Source: CALMKX01 sp036274895
GTDB lineage: Bacteria; Acidobacteriota; Thermoanaerobaculia; Multivoradales; SZUA-115
DNA: 64,000 nt
Assembly (NCBI GenBank): GCA_036274895.1
Contig: DASUEU010000089.1
Span: 62,001 to 126,000, forward strand
Reading direction: 5' to 3'
In this document: positions 44,348 through 51,723 of the stretch, in pieces
Layout: each line of letters begins with the position of its first letter
Position numbering within the stretch: position 1 is the first letter of the stretch
Translations under genes and position numbers: made by a program
Notes under the pieces: model-generated
Seen by the model: the letters and a program-made list of their open reading frames with translations, nothing else
Database searches by the model: none
Told to the model about the DNA's origin: nothing

Positions 44348-45640
44348 TCAGCCAGAGGCCGTCGCGGCGTAGATCTCGCGCAACAGGGCGACGTTGTCGC
44401 GGTGGCCGGTGAGCCGTGCCGTCACCCGTCCCCGCAGCGGGTAGCCGAGCAGGTAGAGATCGCCGATGATGTCGAGGATCTTGTGGCGCACGAACTCGTC
44501 GGGAAAACGCAGCTCGGTATTGACCACGTTGTCCTCGCCGACCAGGATGAAGTTGTCGAGCCGCCCACCACTCCCGAGGCCCAGCTCAGCCAGCATCGGC
44601 AAATCGCGCATGAAACCGAAGGTGCGGGCCGGTGCGATCTCGCGCTGATAGGTTGCGAAGTCGGTGAGATCGAAATCGCATTGTTGCTCGCCGATCGGCG
44701 CCGGATACCGCAGGAGGTAGGACACGGCGAAGCCATCCCAGGGCTCGATGCGCAGGACTTTCTCGCCGCTCCCGCCCACCTCGTAAACCCGATCGATCAC
44801 GATTTCCTCGCGCGGAGCCGCCTGATCCACGATACCGATCTGCTCGAGGGTGCGGCAGAAGTCAGCGGCCGAGCCGTCGAGCACCGGCACCTCACCGTGG
44901 AGCTTGATCAGGAGGTTGGTGATGCCGCTGGCATGGAGTGCCGAAAGCAGGTGCTCGGTGGTCTTCACCTGCGCCCCACCGCCCGAAAGGGTGGTGGCCC
45001 AATCGGTCTCGGCCACCGCCGAGAGATGTGCCGGGATGTGCTCGCCGCTCGGCAGGGAGAGGAAGTGGATGCCGCTGCCCGGCGGCAGGGGTTGGATCAC
45101 CATCCCCGTCCGCCCGCCCGAGTGAAGGCCCAGGCCGTAGATCACCGTGGAATGGTTGATCGTACGCTGGGGCACGTCCGAAGTCCGGAGCAGGGAGAGG
45201 CGGGGCGGGGCTTTGAGCTCGGGAGCGGCGGCGAAGGGGAGGGGCAAGGCGCCGGTGGGCGCGCCCTCCAGGCGGCGCTGGCGTTGCTCCAGGGCGCCGC
45301 GGGCCGCGGCGACGATCTGATCGTAGGAGACCGGCTTCTCGAGATAGTCGAAGGCGCCCATCTTGATCGCCTTGACCGCCGTGGCGGCCGTGCCGTGGCC
45401 GGACATCATGACCACGGCGGCGGCCGGGTCGAGGGCGCGCAGGGCGGCCAGGGTCTCGAGGCCGTCGCGGTCCGGCAGCCAGACGTCGAGGAAGACCAGA
45501 TCGGGGTGGTGACTGGCGTAGAGGGTGATGCCCTCCTCGCCGGAGCGGGTGGAGAGAGTCTCGAGCCCGACGTCCGCCAGGACTCCGGCCAGGGTGGTCA
45601 GGATGCCGGGCTCGTCGTCGACCAGGAGTGCGAGTGTCAT
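44348..45640 (-). CDS. lpxC: Receiver domain fused to LpxC (UDP-3-O-acyl-GlcNAc deacetylase)
   Basis: 430 residues. I use ATG 45640; upstream codons would extend into the intergenic region. Residues 1-120 are a full receiver: DDE (8-10), Asp52 in FLDVWLPDRDG, Ser80 and Lys102 (LEKPV). The pattern WLPDRDGLETL resembles NtrX receivers. After a Pro/Ala linker, ~157-430 are LpxC: INHSTVIYGLGLHSG, QVKTTEHLLSALH (Zn His230), LDGSAADFC, FPDEFVRHKILDIIGDLYLLG (Zn His and Asp), and GHRDNVALL (catalytic His). All LpxC metal ligands are present. LpxC commits to lipid A synthesis; phosphorylation of the receiver may control it. The second gene of neither cyd nor eCIS-like set; transcribed alone. Confidence 0.9.
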   Translation of the reverse strand: MTLALLVDDEPGILTTLAGVLADVGLETLSTRSGEEGITLYASHHPDLVFLDVWLPDRDGLETLAALRALDPAAAVVMMSGHGTAATAVKAIKMGAFDYLEKPVSYDQIVAAARGALEQRQRRLEGAPTGALPLPFAAAPELKAPPRLSLLRTSDVPQRTINHSTVIYGLGLHSGGRTGMVIQPLPPGSGIHFLSLPSGEHIPAHLSAVAETDWATTLSGGGAQVKTTEHLLSALHASGITNLLIKLHGEVPVLDGSAADFCRTLEQIGIVDQAAPREEIVIDRVYEVGGSGEKVLRIEPWDGFAVSYLLRYPAPIGEQQCDFDLTDFATYQREIAPARTFGFMRDLPMLAELGLGSGGRLDNFILVGEDNVVNTELRFPDEFVRHKILDIIGDLYLLGYPLRGRVTARLTGHRDNVALLREIYAATASG

Positions 45641-45759
45641 GACAAGGGGGAGTCTACCCTGCCGGGCTGCGGGCAAGGCTCGTTGCTGCAGGAATGGCAT
45701 AGAGTCCTCCGCATGTCTTCCAGGTGCGAGCTCGGTTGGCCGGTCGTGGTGCCGTGAGC

Positions 45760-46944
45760 ATGGGCGGTCGAGTCATCCAGGGCTGGTTCCCCCACGGCCC
45801 GCGCGCCCGTTTGGCGGCGCAGCCTCGGCGCAGCGCTGCGGGCACCGCGTTCGCGCTCCAGCCTGGGGCGGCGAGCTTCCCCGGAGGTGTGGGCCAGCGC
45901 CTGCCGGCGGTCCTCCAGGCGCGGATGGAGGCCCTCTTCGGCACCCGCTTCGACGCGGTCCGGGTCCACGTGGGCCGGGAGGCCCCGGGGCTCGGCGCCC
46001 TGGCCTTCACCTTCGGCACCGATCTCTACTTCGCTCCCGGCCAGTACAACCCTTCGCACCCCCACGGCCAGCGCCTGCTGGCCCACGAGCTCGCCCACGT
46101 GGTGCAGCAGCGCACGGGTCGCGTGCGCAACCCGTTCGGCAGCGGCATCGCCGTGGTACAGGACCCCGGGCTCGAGGCCGAGGCCGAACGCATGGCGATG
46201 CGGGCGGTGACGCCGTCCCGCTCGGCACCGTCGCGGCCCGTGGCCCTACCCCGCCACGCCGGACGCGCCGCGACCGTTCAGCGGATGGAGGTGGACGCCA
46301 GCAGCTCCTCGTCTTCCTCTTCCGGGGGCAGCACCCACGGAGTCGAGGTGTACCAGGGGTCGGTCGACCCGAGGATCCTCGCCGAGGTCAAGGCCATCGT
46401 CGACGCGGCGGCCAGTGCCGGCGGCGGCGCCACCTTCCCCACCCACGAGTCGGCGACCCGGCTGGAGGGCTTCATGAAAGGGGAAGGCGCGCCCAAAGTC
46501 AGCAGCCAGGACACCTTCGCCATCGGCGGTTCGAGCTATTTCCCGGGTGTTTTCACCCTGGTCACGGTGGGCTCCAACCCGTTCCAAAGTGCCATGGAGC
46601 AGCAGGCCCGCAAGGCCTACACGGAGCCGGACACTCTGAGCGTCGAGAAGCTCGGGGGACGGGACTCCTGCACTCACGGGGAGATGGCGGTGATCAGCGA
46701 GTACCCGGGCGTCCAGGCCCTGCGCACCACGCAGGACTGCTGCCTCTTCTGCTACGGCTTGCTGCACAAGCGGCGCTATTACCACCAACCCCTACGCCAC
46801 AACGTCTGGCCACAGGCCTGGCGGCACGACTACCTCGGCTTCAAGCTCACCAACGTGAGCGTCACCAGCTTCGCGAGGACCGGCGACATCCTCGCCATCA
46901 CTTGGCAGGGCAAGACCCGCTACTACCGGGTCGATCCGCCGTAG
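45760..46944 (+). CDS. DUF4157 (eCIS-core) protein with deaminase-like C-terminal domain
   Basis: 394 residues from ATG 45760; a GTG 36 bp upstream is an alternative. Residues ~40-150 are the DUF4157 metallopeptidase-like domain: RFDAVRVHVG, LAFTFGTDLYFAPGQYNP and LLAHELAHVVQQ (HELAH 109-113). At 172-176 is TVQRM, then a run of nine Ser. Residues ~195-394 form a separate domain with HGEM (306-309) and CCLFC (327-331). The spacing of an [HC]xE motif and a CxxC motif fits the Zn site of cytidine/nucleotide deaminase toxins. DUF4157 domains mark cargo of extracellular contractile injection systems; no eCIS structural genes are in this window. A toxin role is inference. Confidence 0.75.
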   Translation: MGGRVIQGWFPHGPRARLAAQPRRSAAGTAFALQPGAASFPGGVGQRLPAVLQARMEALFGTRFDAVRVHVGREAPGLGALAFTFGTDLYFAPGQYNPSHPHGQRLLAHELAHVVQQRTGRVRNPFGSGIAVVQDPGLEAEAERMAMRAVTPSRSAPSRPVALPRHAGRAATVQRMEVDASSSSSSSSGGSTHGVEVYQGSVDPRILAEVKAIVDAAASAGGGATFPTHESATRLEGFMKGEGAPKVSSQDTFAIGGSSYFPGVFTLVTVGSNPFQSAMEQQARKAYTEPDTLSVEKLGGRDSCTHGEMAVISEYPGVQALRTTQDCCLFCYGLLHKRRYYHQPLRHNVWPQAWRHDYLGFKLTNVSVTSFARTGDILAITWQGKTRYYRVDPP

Positions 46945-46998
46945 CGGCGAGACCGACCCGGCGGGCGGGCGCTGGCTGGCGAGAGGCCGAGCCTCGGA

Positions 46999-47868
46999 TC
47001 AGCACTTGATCAGCAGCAGGTAGTGCCGGGTCCACCACACGCAGATGCGGAAGACCTCGATGACCGTGATGCGCAGGCAGATCGAGACCAGGACGATGAA
47101 CACCGAGATTGTCCAGCGGGGTCCGGGGAAGCAGTCGAAGCGGATCGCCAGGACGAAGAGGAAGAAGCGGATGTAGATGTGGAGGATGCGGATCTGGATC
47201 ACGGTCCAGCAGGTGACATGGACCTCGAAGACCTCCAGGATCTTGTAGATCTGGCCCCAGGGGAAGACCCAGATCACGCCGATGATCCGCACGCCGAGGA
47301 AGTACAGGGACTCGACCAGGAAGATCAGCAGCTGGCTGTAGGAGGTGACCTCGGCGAAGGCCACTTTGCCTGCCGCGGCGTCGATGGAGTCGGCGTTGTT
47401 GACCAGGCAGAACCGCAGCTCGGAGGTCACCGCCAGGGCCTGCGCAGCGTCCTGGGCGACGATGGCGGCATCGAGCTGGGCCACCTGCCCCAGGATCTTC
47501 GCCTTGAGGTCCTCTTCGAGATTGAGCAGGCCACCCACGGCCACCGACAGGCCACGGGTGAAGTCGCGCGCCGTGATCTCGATGTCCTGCCCCGGCTCGA
47601 TGCCCGGCAGATCGGTGGTGTCGAGGTCCCCGAAATTGTCGAGGTTGTACTCGAGCTCCGCGCCATCGCGGGGCACGTCGTCCCCGCCGGGGTCCTGAGC
47701 GCCGGCCTTCGGGGTGAAGATCCCCGCCGCGGCACCCGCTGCCAGGGCCGCGCCAGCCTTGAGGAAGGCGCGCCGGTCCGCCTTGCTGGGCGTCTTGCCC
47801 TTGCCGAGCTTGGTGAGCTCCTTCTGCAGCTTCAACTGCTCGAGGCCCAACTCGTCGATGCGCTTCAT
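46999..47868 (-). CDS. Tat-exported protein with unusual aromatic/isoleucine-rich C-terminus
   Basis: 289 residues. ATG 47868 has AAGGAG upstream; a GTG two codons earlier is possible. An N-terminal leucine/lysine helix (LGLEQLKLQKELTKLGKGK) is followed by a twin-arginine signal: DRRAFLKAGAALAAGAAAG, cleavage near KAGA. Residues ~60-190 form an ordinary acidic helical domain (LDTTDLPGIEPGQDIEI, LNLEEDLKAKILGQVAQL). From ~205 the sequence is almost only I, V, F, L, W, R, C and Y with short polar breaks (FFLFVLAIRFDCF, ISVFIVLVSICLRITVIEVFRICVWW). This is not a normal transmembrane pattern and I know no family for it. It sits between the two VQRM-junction genes. Confidence 0.72.
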   Translation of the reverse strand: MKRIDELGLEQLKLQKELTKLGKGKTPSKADRRAFLKAGAALAAGAAAGIFTPKAGAQDPGGDDVPRDGAELEYNLDNFGDLDTTDLPGIEPGQDIEITARDFTRGLSVAVGGLLNLEEDLKAKILGQVAQLDAAIVAQDAAQALAVTSELRFCLVNNADSIDAAAGKVAFAEVTSYSQLLIFLVESLYFLGVRIIGVIWVFPWGQIYKILEVFEVHVTCWTVIQIRILHIYIRFFLFVLAIRFDCFPGPRWTISVFIVLVSICLRITVIEVFRICVWWTRHYLLLIKC

Positions 47869-48277
47869 GGTCACTCCTTGTCCGACGGGACGGTTGGTCT
47901 GCGGATCCGCTGAGTCGAACCCGCTCCAGGAAGTAATTTCAAAAGCTAAAATGCCGAGGTAACTTTGTCGGCAAGTGTACGATTACATGTGTTCGCCGTC
48001 AAGTCGCCATGATGAGTGATCCCTGCCAGGCCAGTCAGAGACCCCACCTCCGCGTTGGCATCTGGAGCGGTCACACCCACCTGAAAGGGCCCTGTCCCCG
48101 GGAGGCCGCGTGGCCCCACCCGAGACACGGAAGAAAGACCCCCCCCGCCAGGCGGTGCTCGCCGAGCGCACGAGGTTCCTCCGCGAAGCCGGTGGGGGGA
48201 GAAGCCCAGGAAAGGCGCGGGTGCCGCAGACGTCGCCAACACCGGCCTCCCGACCGGCGGGCGGCGTCCTCTCCGCC
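47869..48277. other. Gene-free stretch, AT-richer in its left part
   Basis: About 400 bp without a credible gene. The part at 47930-47990 is clearly AT-rich against the local background and lies just upstream of the minus-strand Tat protein gene, so it probably contains that promoter; no clean -35/-10 pair stands out. The remainder (48000-48277) is GC-rich with no recognisable content. Confidence 0.4.
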
Positions 48278-49069
48278 TCAGGTCGGCGTCCAGTAGGCCC
48301 GGTAGCTCTTCTGTGCCCAGGAGAGCAGGGTGAGGGTAGAGGCCGAGGCCTCGGTGACCACGACGTCGGTGACCGAGGGCAGGTCTTCCTCCTTGTAGTT
48401 GCTCTTGAGGTAGAGCCACTGCTTCTTCTGGGCACCCAGGTAGTCGAAGCCCATGGCCGTCCAGTAACCCTTGAGGCCGGGGTCCGGATGACCGACCACC
48501 ACCACCATGATTCCCAGGTTCAGGGCATTGAGGGCGAAAAGGGCCAGCATCAGCGAGCTCAGCTTCTTGCTCTGGTAGGCCTTGGTGACCAGGATGTAGC
48601 CGAAGCGCAGGGTCTTGACGTCATCGACCACGTCGACCTCGTAGGTGAGGTAGCCCACTTCCTTGCCGTCGACCTGGGCGCTGATGCGCTTGCCGTTGTC
48701 GATCACCGTGAGTTTCTCGCCGCCGTTGCCGAGAAAGGTCGTGGTCTGGCTGTTCGAGTTGCTGTTCGAAACGGACTTGGAGCTGAAGGTGATCTTCTTC
48801 TCCTCCATCCGCTGGACGACCGTCCTGCTGGGCGCCCGCGGGGCGATCGCCGCTTGAACGTGAGCCGCTAGGCCAGGAAGCGGCGCACGCTGAGCCGCTC
48901 CCGGCTGCCCGGCCCTCCCCCGGGCCAGGGCGGCCTGGACGTGCGGAGCCGGGCGCGATGCTTGGGCCAGCGGCCGCTTGGGCTGCATGACCCCCCGGAT
49001 CGCAGCCTGAACGTGCGGGGCCGGGGGGCGAGGGGCCCAGGTTGGCGGGGAGTGGGGCGGCTTGCTCAT
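48278..49069 (-). CDS. VQRM-junction protein: HVQAA repeats plus degenerate GNAT-like domain
   Basis: 263 residues. The N-terminal ~80 residues are Pro/Ala-rich and hold three repeats: PHVQAAI (18-24), PHVQAAL (42-48) and AHVQAAI (69-75), spaced 24-27 residues. VVQRME (84-89) follows, the same junction as TVQRME in the DUF4157 protein 2 kb away. Residues ~90-263 resemble a GNAT fold: LTYEVDVVDDVKTLRFGYILV, the motif-A position AYQSKKLSSLMLALF (the usual QxxGxG/A loop is lost) and GYWTAMGFDYL as motif B. It may be a cargo protein of the same export route. Acetyltransferase activity is doubtful because of the altered loop. N-terminus carries no signal peptide. Confidence 0.7.
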   Translation of the reverse strand: MSKPPHSPPTWAPRPPAPHVQAAIRGVMQPKRPLAQASRPAPHVQAALARGRAGQPGAAQRAPLPGLAAHVQAAIAPRAPSRTVVQRMEEKKITFSSKSVSNSNSNSQTTTFLGNGGEKLTVIDNGKRISAQVDGKEVGYLTYEVDVVDDVKTLRFGYILVTKAYQSKKLSSLMLALFALNALNLGIMVVVVGHPDPGLKGYWTAMGFDYLGAQKKQWLYLKSNYKEEDLPSVTDVVVTEASASTLTLLSWAQKSYRAYWTPT

Positions 49070-49225
49070 GGCTGAGAGGCGTTTGGGGGGATCCTAGCGC
49101 GGACTGGGTACTGCTCAGGACTTCGTCGACGGGCTGATTGAGCGCCGGGATGGTGGCGATGCGGGCGGCTGAGCACGCGGCGTCATATTGGCTGGCCACG
49201 GAGCGCGCACACCATGACCCCGGCT

Positions 49226-49446
49226 GTGAGGCAGGAGCATATCGAGATGACCACGGCGTCTGCGGAGGCGAGGCCCCCATCGCGGCGCATCGCCGCCGCG
49301 TGATGGACATTGCCGTGTGGTACGAGCTCCAGGGGCTCTCGCCGGACGAGATCGTCTCCGCCCAACCCACCTTGAGCCTGGCCGACTTGTACGCGGCCGA
49401 CCCCGAGGCAACGGTTCTCCGCTCGTCACCCGGACCCTCCGACTGA
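49226..49446 (+). pseudogene. Frameshifted DUF433 (antitoxin-like) gene
   Basis: A GTG at 49226 opens VRQEHIEMT, the usual start of DUF433 proteins; after ACC the match continues one frame over as HGVCGGEAPIAAHRRRVMDIAVWYELQGLSPDEIV (partly quoted) and LSLADLYAA. A single C missing after ATGACC would restore the frame. The end (DPEATVLRSSPGPSD) is not typical. DUF433 proteins are small winged-helix antitoxin-like proteins; here no toxin gene is adjacent. Confidence 0.6.
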
Positions 49447-49649
49447 GTCGCGGAGCCAGCGGAAGAACCTCCCGACAACATCCTGCCGGCGGCACCCGTC
49501 CCGGCCCAGAGGTTCGCAAGACTGGGTGTCGCCTTGACTCGAGTCTGGTACGAAAAGCGAATTCCTACTACGCGCAATCCACATCGCCGTATTATTGTGA
49601 TCTACCGGATGGTCCGCAATCTCGCGTACCTCCACCGGAGGAGCGTGCC

Positions 49650-50084
49650 ATGACACCACGTCGTCTCGTTCCCGCCACCCTCGCCCTTCTGGTCCTCGTC
49701 GTTGCTGCGCCGGTCTTCGCCGACGGCGACCCCTGGGAGATCGATCCCGCCGTTGCGGCTCCGCAGGACGGCAGTGAGCCGCCGGTCCTCGAGGGTCCGA
49801 ACTTCACGCCGGCCCCGAAGCCGATGGCGCCGATCTGCCACTTCTGCGGCAGCTGGCTCCAAACCCCGATACTCTCGGGCAGCGGGGGCTCCTGCAGCGC
49901 GGCTCAGTCCGACGTCAAGAGCCAGGTCCTGGCCTATGTCAATGCCAGCTGCCTGGACTATGGCGACGCCGGCCGCTGCTCGTACCAGTTCGTCTACTAC
50001 AACACCTGCTACTTCGACTCCAGCTCGGGACAGTACGTCTCCGACGCCTTCGCCAATTACCGCTGCTGGACCGCCTACTGCTGA
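49650..50084 (+). CDS. Small secreted Cys-rich protein
   Basis: 144 residues; ATG 49650 after GGAGGAG. Signal peptide (LVPATLALLVLVVAAPVFA). The mature part is Pro-rich at first (~30-60) and then contains eight Cys: CHFCGSW, SCSAAQSD, NASCLDYGDAGRCSY, YNTCYFDSS and a terminal WTAYC. That points to a disulfide-bonded exported protein. I do not recognise a family. The preceding ~200 bp are AT-richer than average, consistent with a promoter. The 3' end overlaps the remnant of a fructosamine-kinase-like gene by 10 bp. Confidence 0.75.
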   Translation: MTPRRLVPATLALLVLVVAAPVFADGDPWEIDPAVAAPQDGSEPPVLEGPNFTPAPKPMAPICHFCGSWLQTPILSGSGGSCSAAQSDVKSQVLAYVNASCLDYGDAGRCSYQFVYYNTCYFDSSSGQYVSDAFANYRCWTAYC

Positions 50085-50319
50085 CCGCCGGCGGAGCGGC
50101 GGAGCATCGCGAGGCAGGAGCCGGGGCGCCCGCCGCCGAGGAGGTCGAGTTCGTTGAGCAGGTGGTGAGCTGGTAGAGGGGTGGCCGCTCGTCGTGGCCG
50201 GGGGAGAGCGGCCACTGCTCCTCGCAGGCAGGATAGAAGGCGGTGGCGAAGCCGTGCCGCCGGACCAGCGCGAGCTGGTGAGCGAGGTAGCGGCGGAAGA
50301 AGTAGCAGCCGTCGTCCAT
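50075..50319 (-). pseudogene. Fructosamine-kinase-like C-terminal remnant with frameshift
   Basis: On the minus strand, TAFYPACEEQWPLSPGHDERPPLYQL is followed, one frame over, by HHLLNELDLLGGGRPG and a stop at 50077-50075 (both partly quoted). This is the C-terminal pattern of fructosamine kinases (FYxxYEExWPLxPGxxxRxxLYQLxxLLNH). The frames differ by one missing C in CTCACCACC. No upstream kinase core is visible, so only the tail survives. Confidence 0.5.
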
Positions 50320-50349
50320 GCAGTCGTCGGGCTGCGGAGTCGAGCCGAG

Positions 50350-50680
50350 CTAGCTGTCGGACGGATACCTCGCGCGGGTCCCCCGCGTCGCCCGGTGGAT
50401 CCGGTCGTCGCAGGTGTAAGCCTCGAACATTTCTGGCTCAGGAAACCCGCCCAAGGGGCTCACCGGAGTCCGACGGCTCTGCTTCCAGTTCTGGAGGGCG
50501 TCGAAGCTGACCCCGAGCATCGCGGCGAACGCGCTCCGGGGTGAGATGCGGCTGCTCATAGCTGCTCTTGATGTCCAGATCCGTGACGACGAACTCCCGA
50601 CTCGGAGTTTCTTCGCCGCGGAGAATCCTGCTGCCCTCCCTGACACTGGTGACCAGCTCGTCGAAGAGGTCGGCTTTCAT
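50350..50680 (-). pseudogene. Frameshifted HigA/NadS-like HTH antitoxin gene
   Basis: From ATG 50680 the frame reads MKADLFDELVTSVREGSRIL, RGEETPSREFVV, the usual start of HigA/NadS-type antitoxins. The helix-turn-helix continues in another frame as SAFAAMLGVSFDALQNWKQSRRTP, then the reading runs to a stop at 50350. So at least one frame change lies around 50560. The intact protein would bind its own promoter and neutralise a HigB-like RNase. No toxin gene is visible beside it. Confidence 0.65.
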
Positions 50681-50688
50681 AGGGGTTG

Positions 50689-51024
50689 TCACGGTTCCCA
50701 CTTCGCCGGCCACCAGTCCGTCTGATAACCCAGCACGTCCTCCGCCTCCCGGTTCAGCTCTTTGGCGTTGCCATTGAGGAGCTCAAGATCCCGCTGGTCT
50801 CGAGCCTCCCCTTGATCGAGGTCGAGTTCCCCGGCCGGTAGTTCCTCGATGGTCGGTCCAGAGTCGCCAGGCGCCGGGCTGGAGCCATAGAAGAGCTCCG
50901 GGGGCAGGGGATCGTCGAAATCCTCTGGCACCTGAAAGAGGCCCCGATCCTGGCCCAAGACCCGCGGTGGCTTACCCCCGCTGGGACGCTTCGCTCTCCG
51001 GTCACGAAGCGGCTTGCCGATCAT
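50689..51024 (-). CDS. Antitoxin-like protein, apparently chimeric
   Basis: 111 residues from ATG 51024. The first half (AKRPSGGKPPRVLG, GLFQVPEDFDDPLPPELF) resembles the C-terminus of Phd/VapB-like antitoxins, whose acidic VPxDFDxPLPxE tail blocks a PIN or Doc toxin. The last part (NGNAKELNREAEDVLGYQTDW) resembles a different antitoxin C-terminus (LNREAEDVLxYQ). The two joined in one frame suggest a fusion by deletion. It lies 8 bp before the HigA-like pseudogene. No toxin partner is seen. Confidence 0.5.
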   Translation of the reverse strand: MIGKPLRDRRAKRPSGGKPPRVLGQDRGLFQVPEDFDDPLPPELFYGSSPAPGDSGPTIEELPAGELDLDQGEARDQRDLELLNGNAKELNREAEDVLGYQTDWWPAKWEP

Positions 51025-51088
51025 GGGCGGAGTGTACCGCCGAGCCTGCGTCCTTTGGAGTAAGACCGGCCGTCCAGAGAACCCGGCA

Positions 51089-51453
51089 ATGAACCCTACG
51101 ACCGTCGTCTACAGCGACCCGGAGATCCGCGGCGGCACGGCTGTCTTCGCGGGAACCCTGGTCCCCCTGTGGAATCTGCTCGACTATCTGAAGGGGGAGA
51201 CAGCCTGGACGACTTCCTCCGCTCGTTCCCCTCCGTGTCCCGAGAACAGGCGATGGCTGCGCTGGCACTTCTCACGGGAACAGAGCACCCGATCGTCGCA
51301 GGCGTGAGCCTCGCGCGGGAGGCCCTCTCCGCGGCGGCGGGGCATGACCTTGAAGCCCTGTGCCAGAAGTTCCGGCAGGAGGAGGCCGCATCTGGGCAGC
51401 ACGCGGTGACGCTGCCGCTTCGGCTCCCTGGCGCCGCCGGGGAGCCGGCGTAG
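51089..51453 (+). pseudogene. Second frameshifted DUF433 gene
   Basis: ATG 51089 reads MNPTTVVYSDPEIRGGTAVF, AGTLVPLWNLLDYLKG, the DUF433 opening. After a run of five G the expected continuation GDSLDDFLRSFPSVSREQAMAAL is in the next frame and ends at 51453. One additional G would restore the family sequence. Both halves match DUF433 well, so this is either a recent mutation or a sequencing or assembly error in a homopolymer. Confidence 0.7.
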
Positions 51454-51455
51454 GA

Positions 51456-51545
51456 CGGGAAGAGGACGGGATGGATCCCTGCTAGCGGGGGAATGACGCA
51501 GTGGCTTCCCGACCCGCGCCACCTTCCCCATCTTCTTCGCATACC
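51456..51545. repeat. Repeat copy A (diverged atpC tail plus hairpin)
   Basis: It resembles copy B at 52318-52434 in two blocks: GGGAAGAGG, CGGGATGGATCCC, GCTNGCG, GGGG, ATGACG, and CCCGCGC, ACCTTCCCCATCT, TTCGC, TAC. The second block in copy B is the end of atpC (minus strand, KYAKEMGKVARAG); copy A would encode RYAKKMGKVARVG. The palindrome (51475-51494) is imperfect here. Confidence 0.6.
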
Positions 51546-51723
51546 GCAGCCGCCGCTTCTTCCCAAAGCCGGGCGAAAAAAGAGGGCAAGGCTTATACAA
51601 GAATTCTATAGACTTAATGCGTCGCCATGACGTAATGTTATAGCTGTCGTCACCATGTGCGCGACGGCAGATCTGGAGACTCAACGCCCAAGTAGAAAGG
51701 GCCAACAACGAGAGGACTACCCC

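Noticed and set aside
45760..49069. A local eCIS gene cluster
   Set aside because: No sheath, tube, baseplate, spike or AAA genes of an injection system occur in the window; only cargo-like proteins are present.
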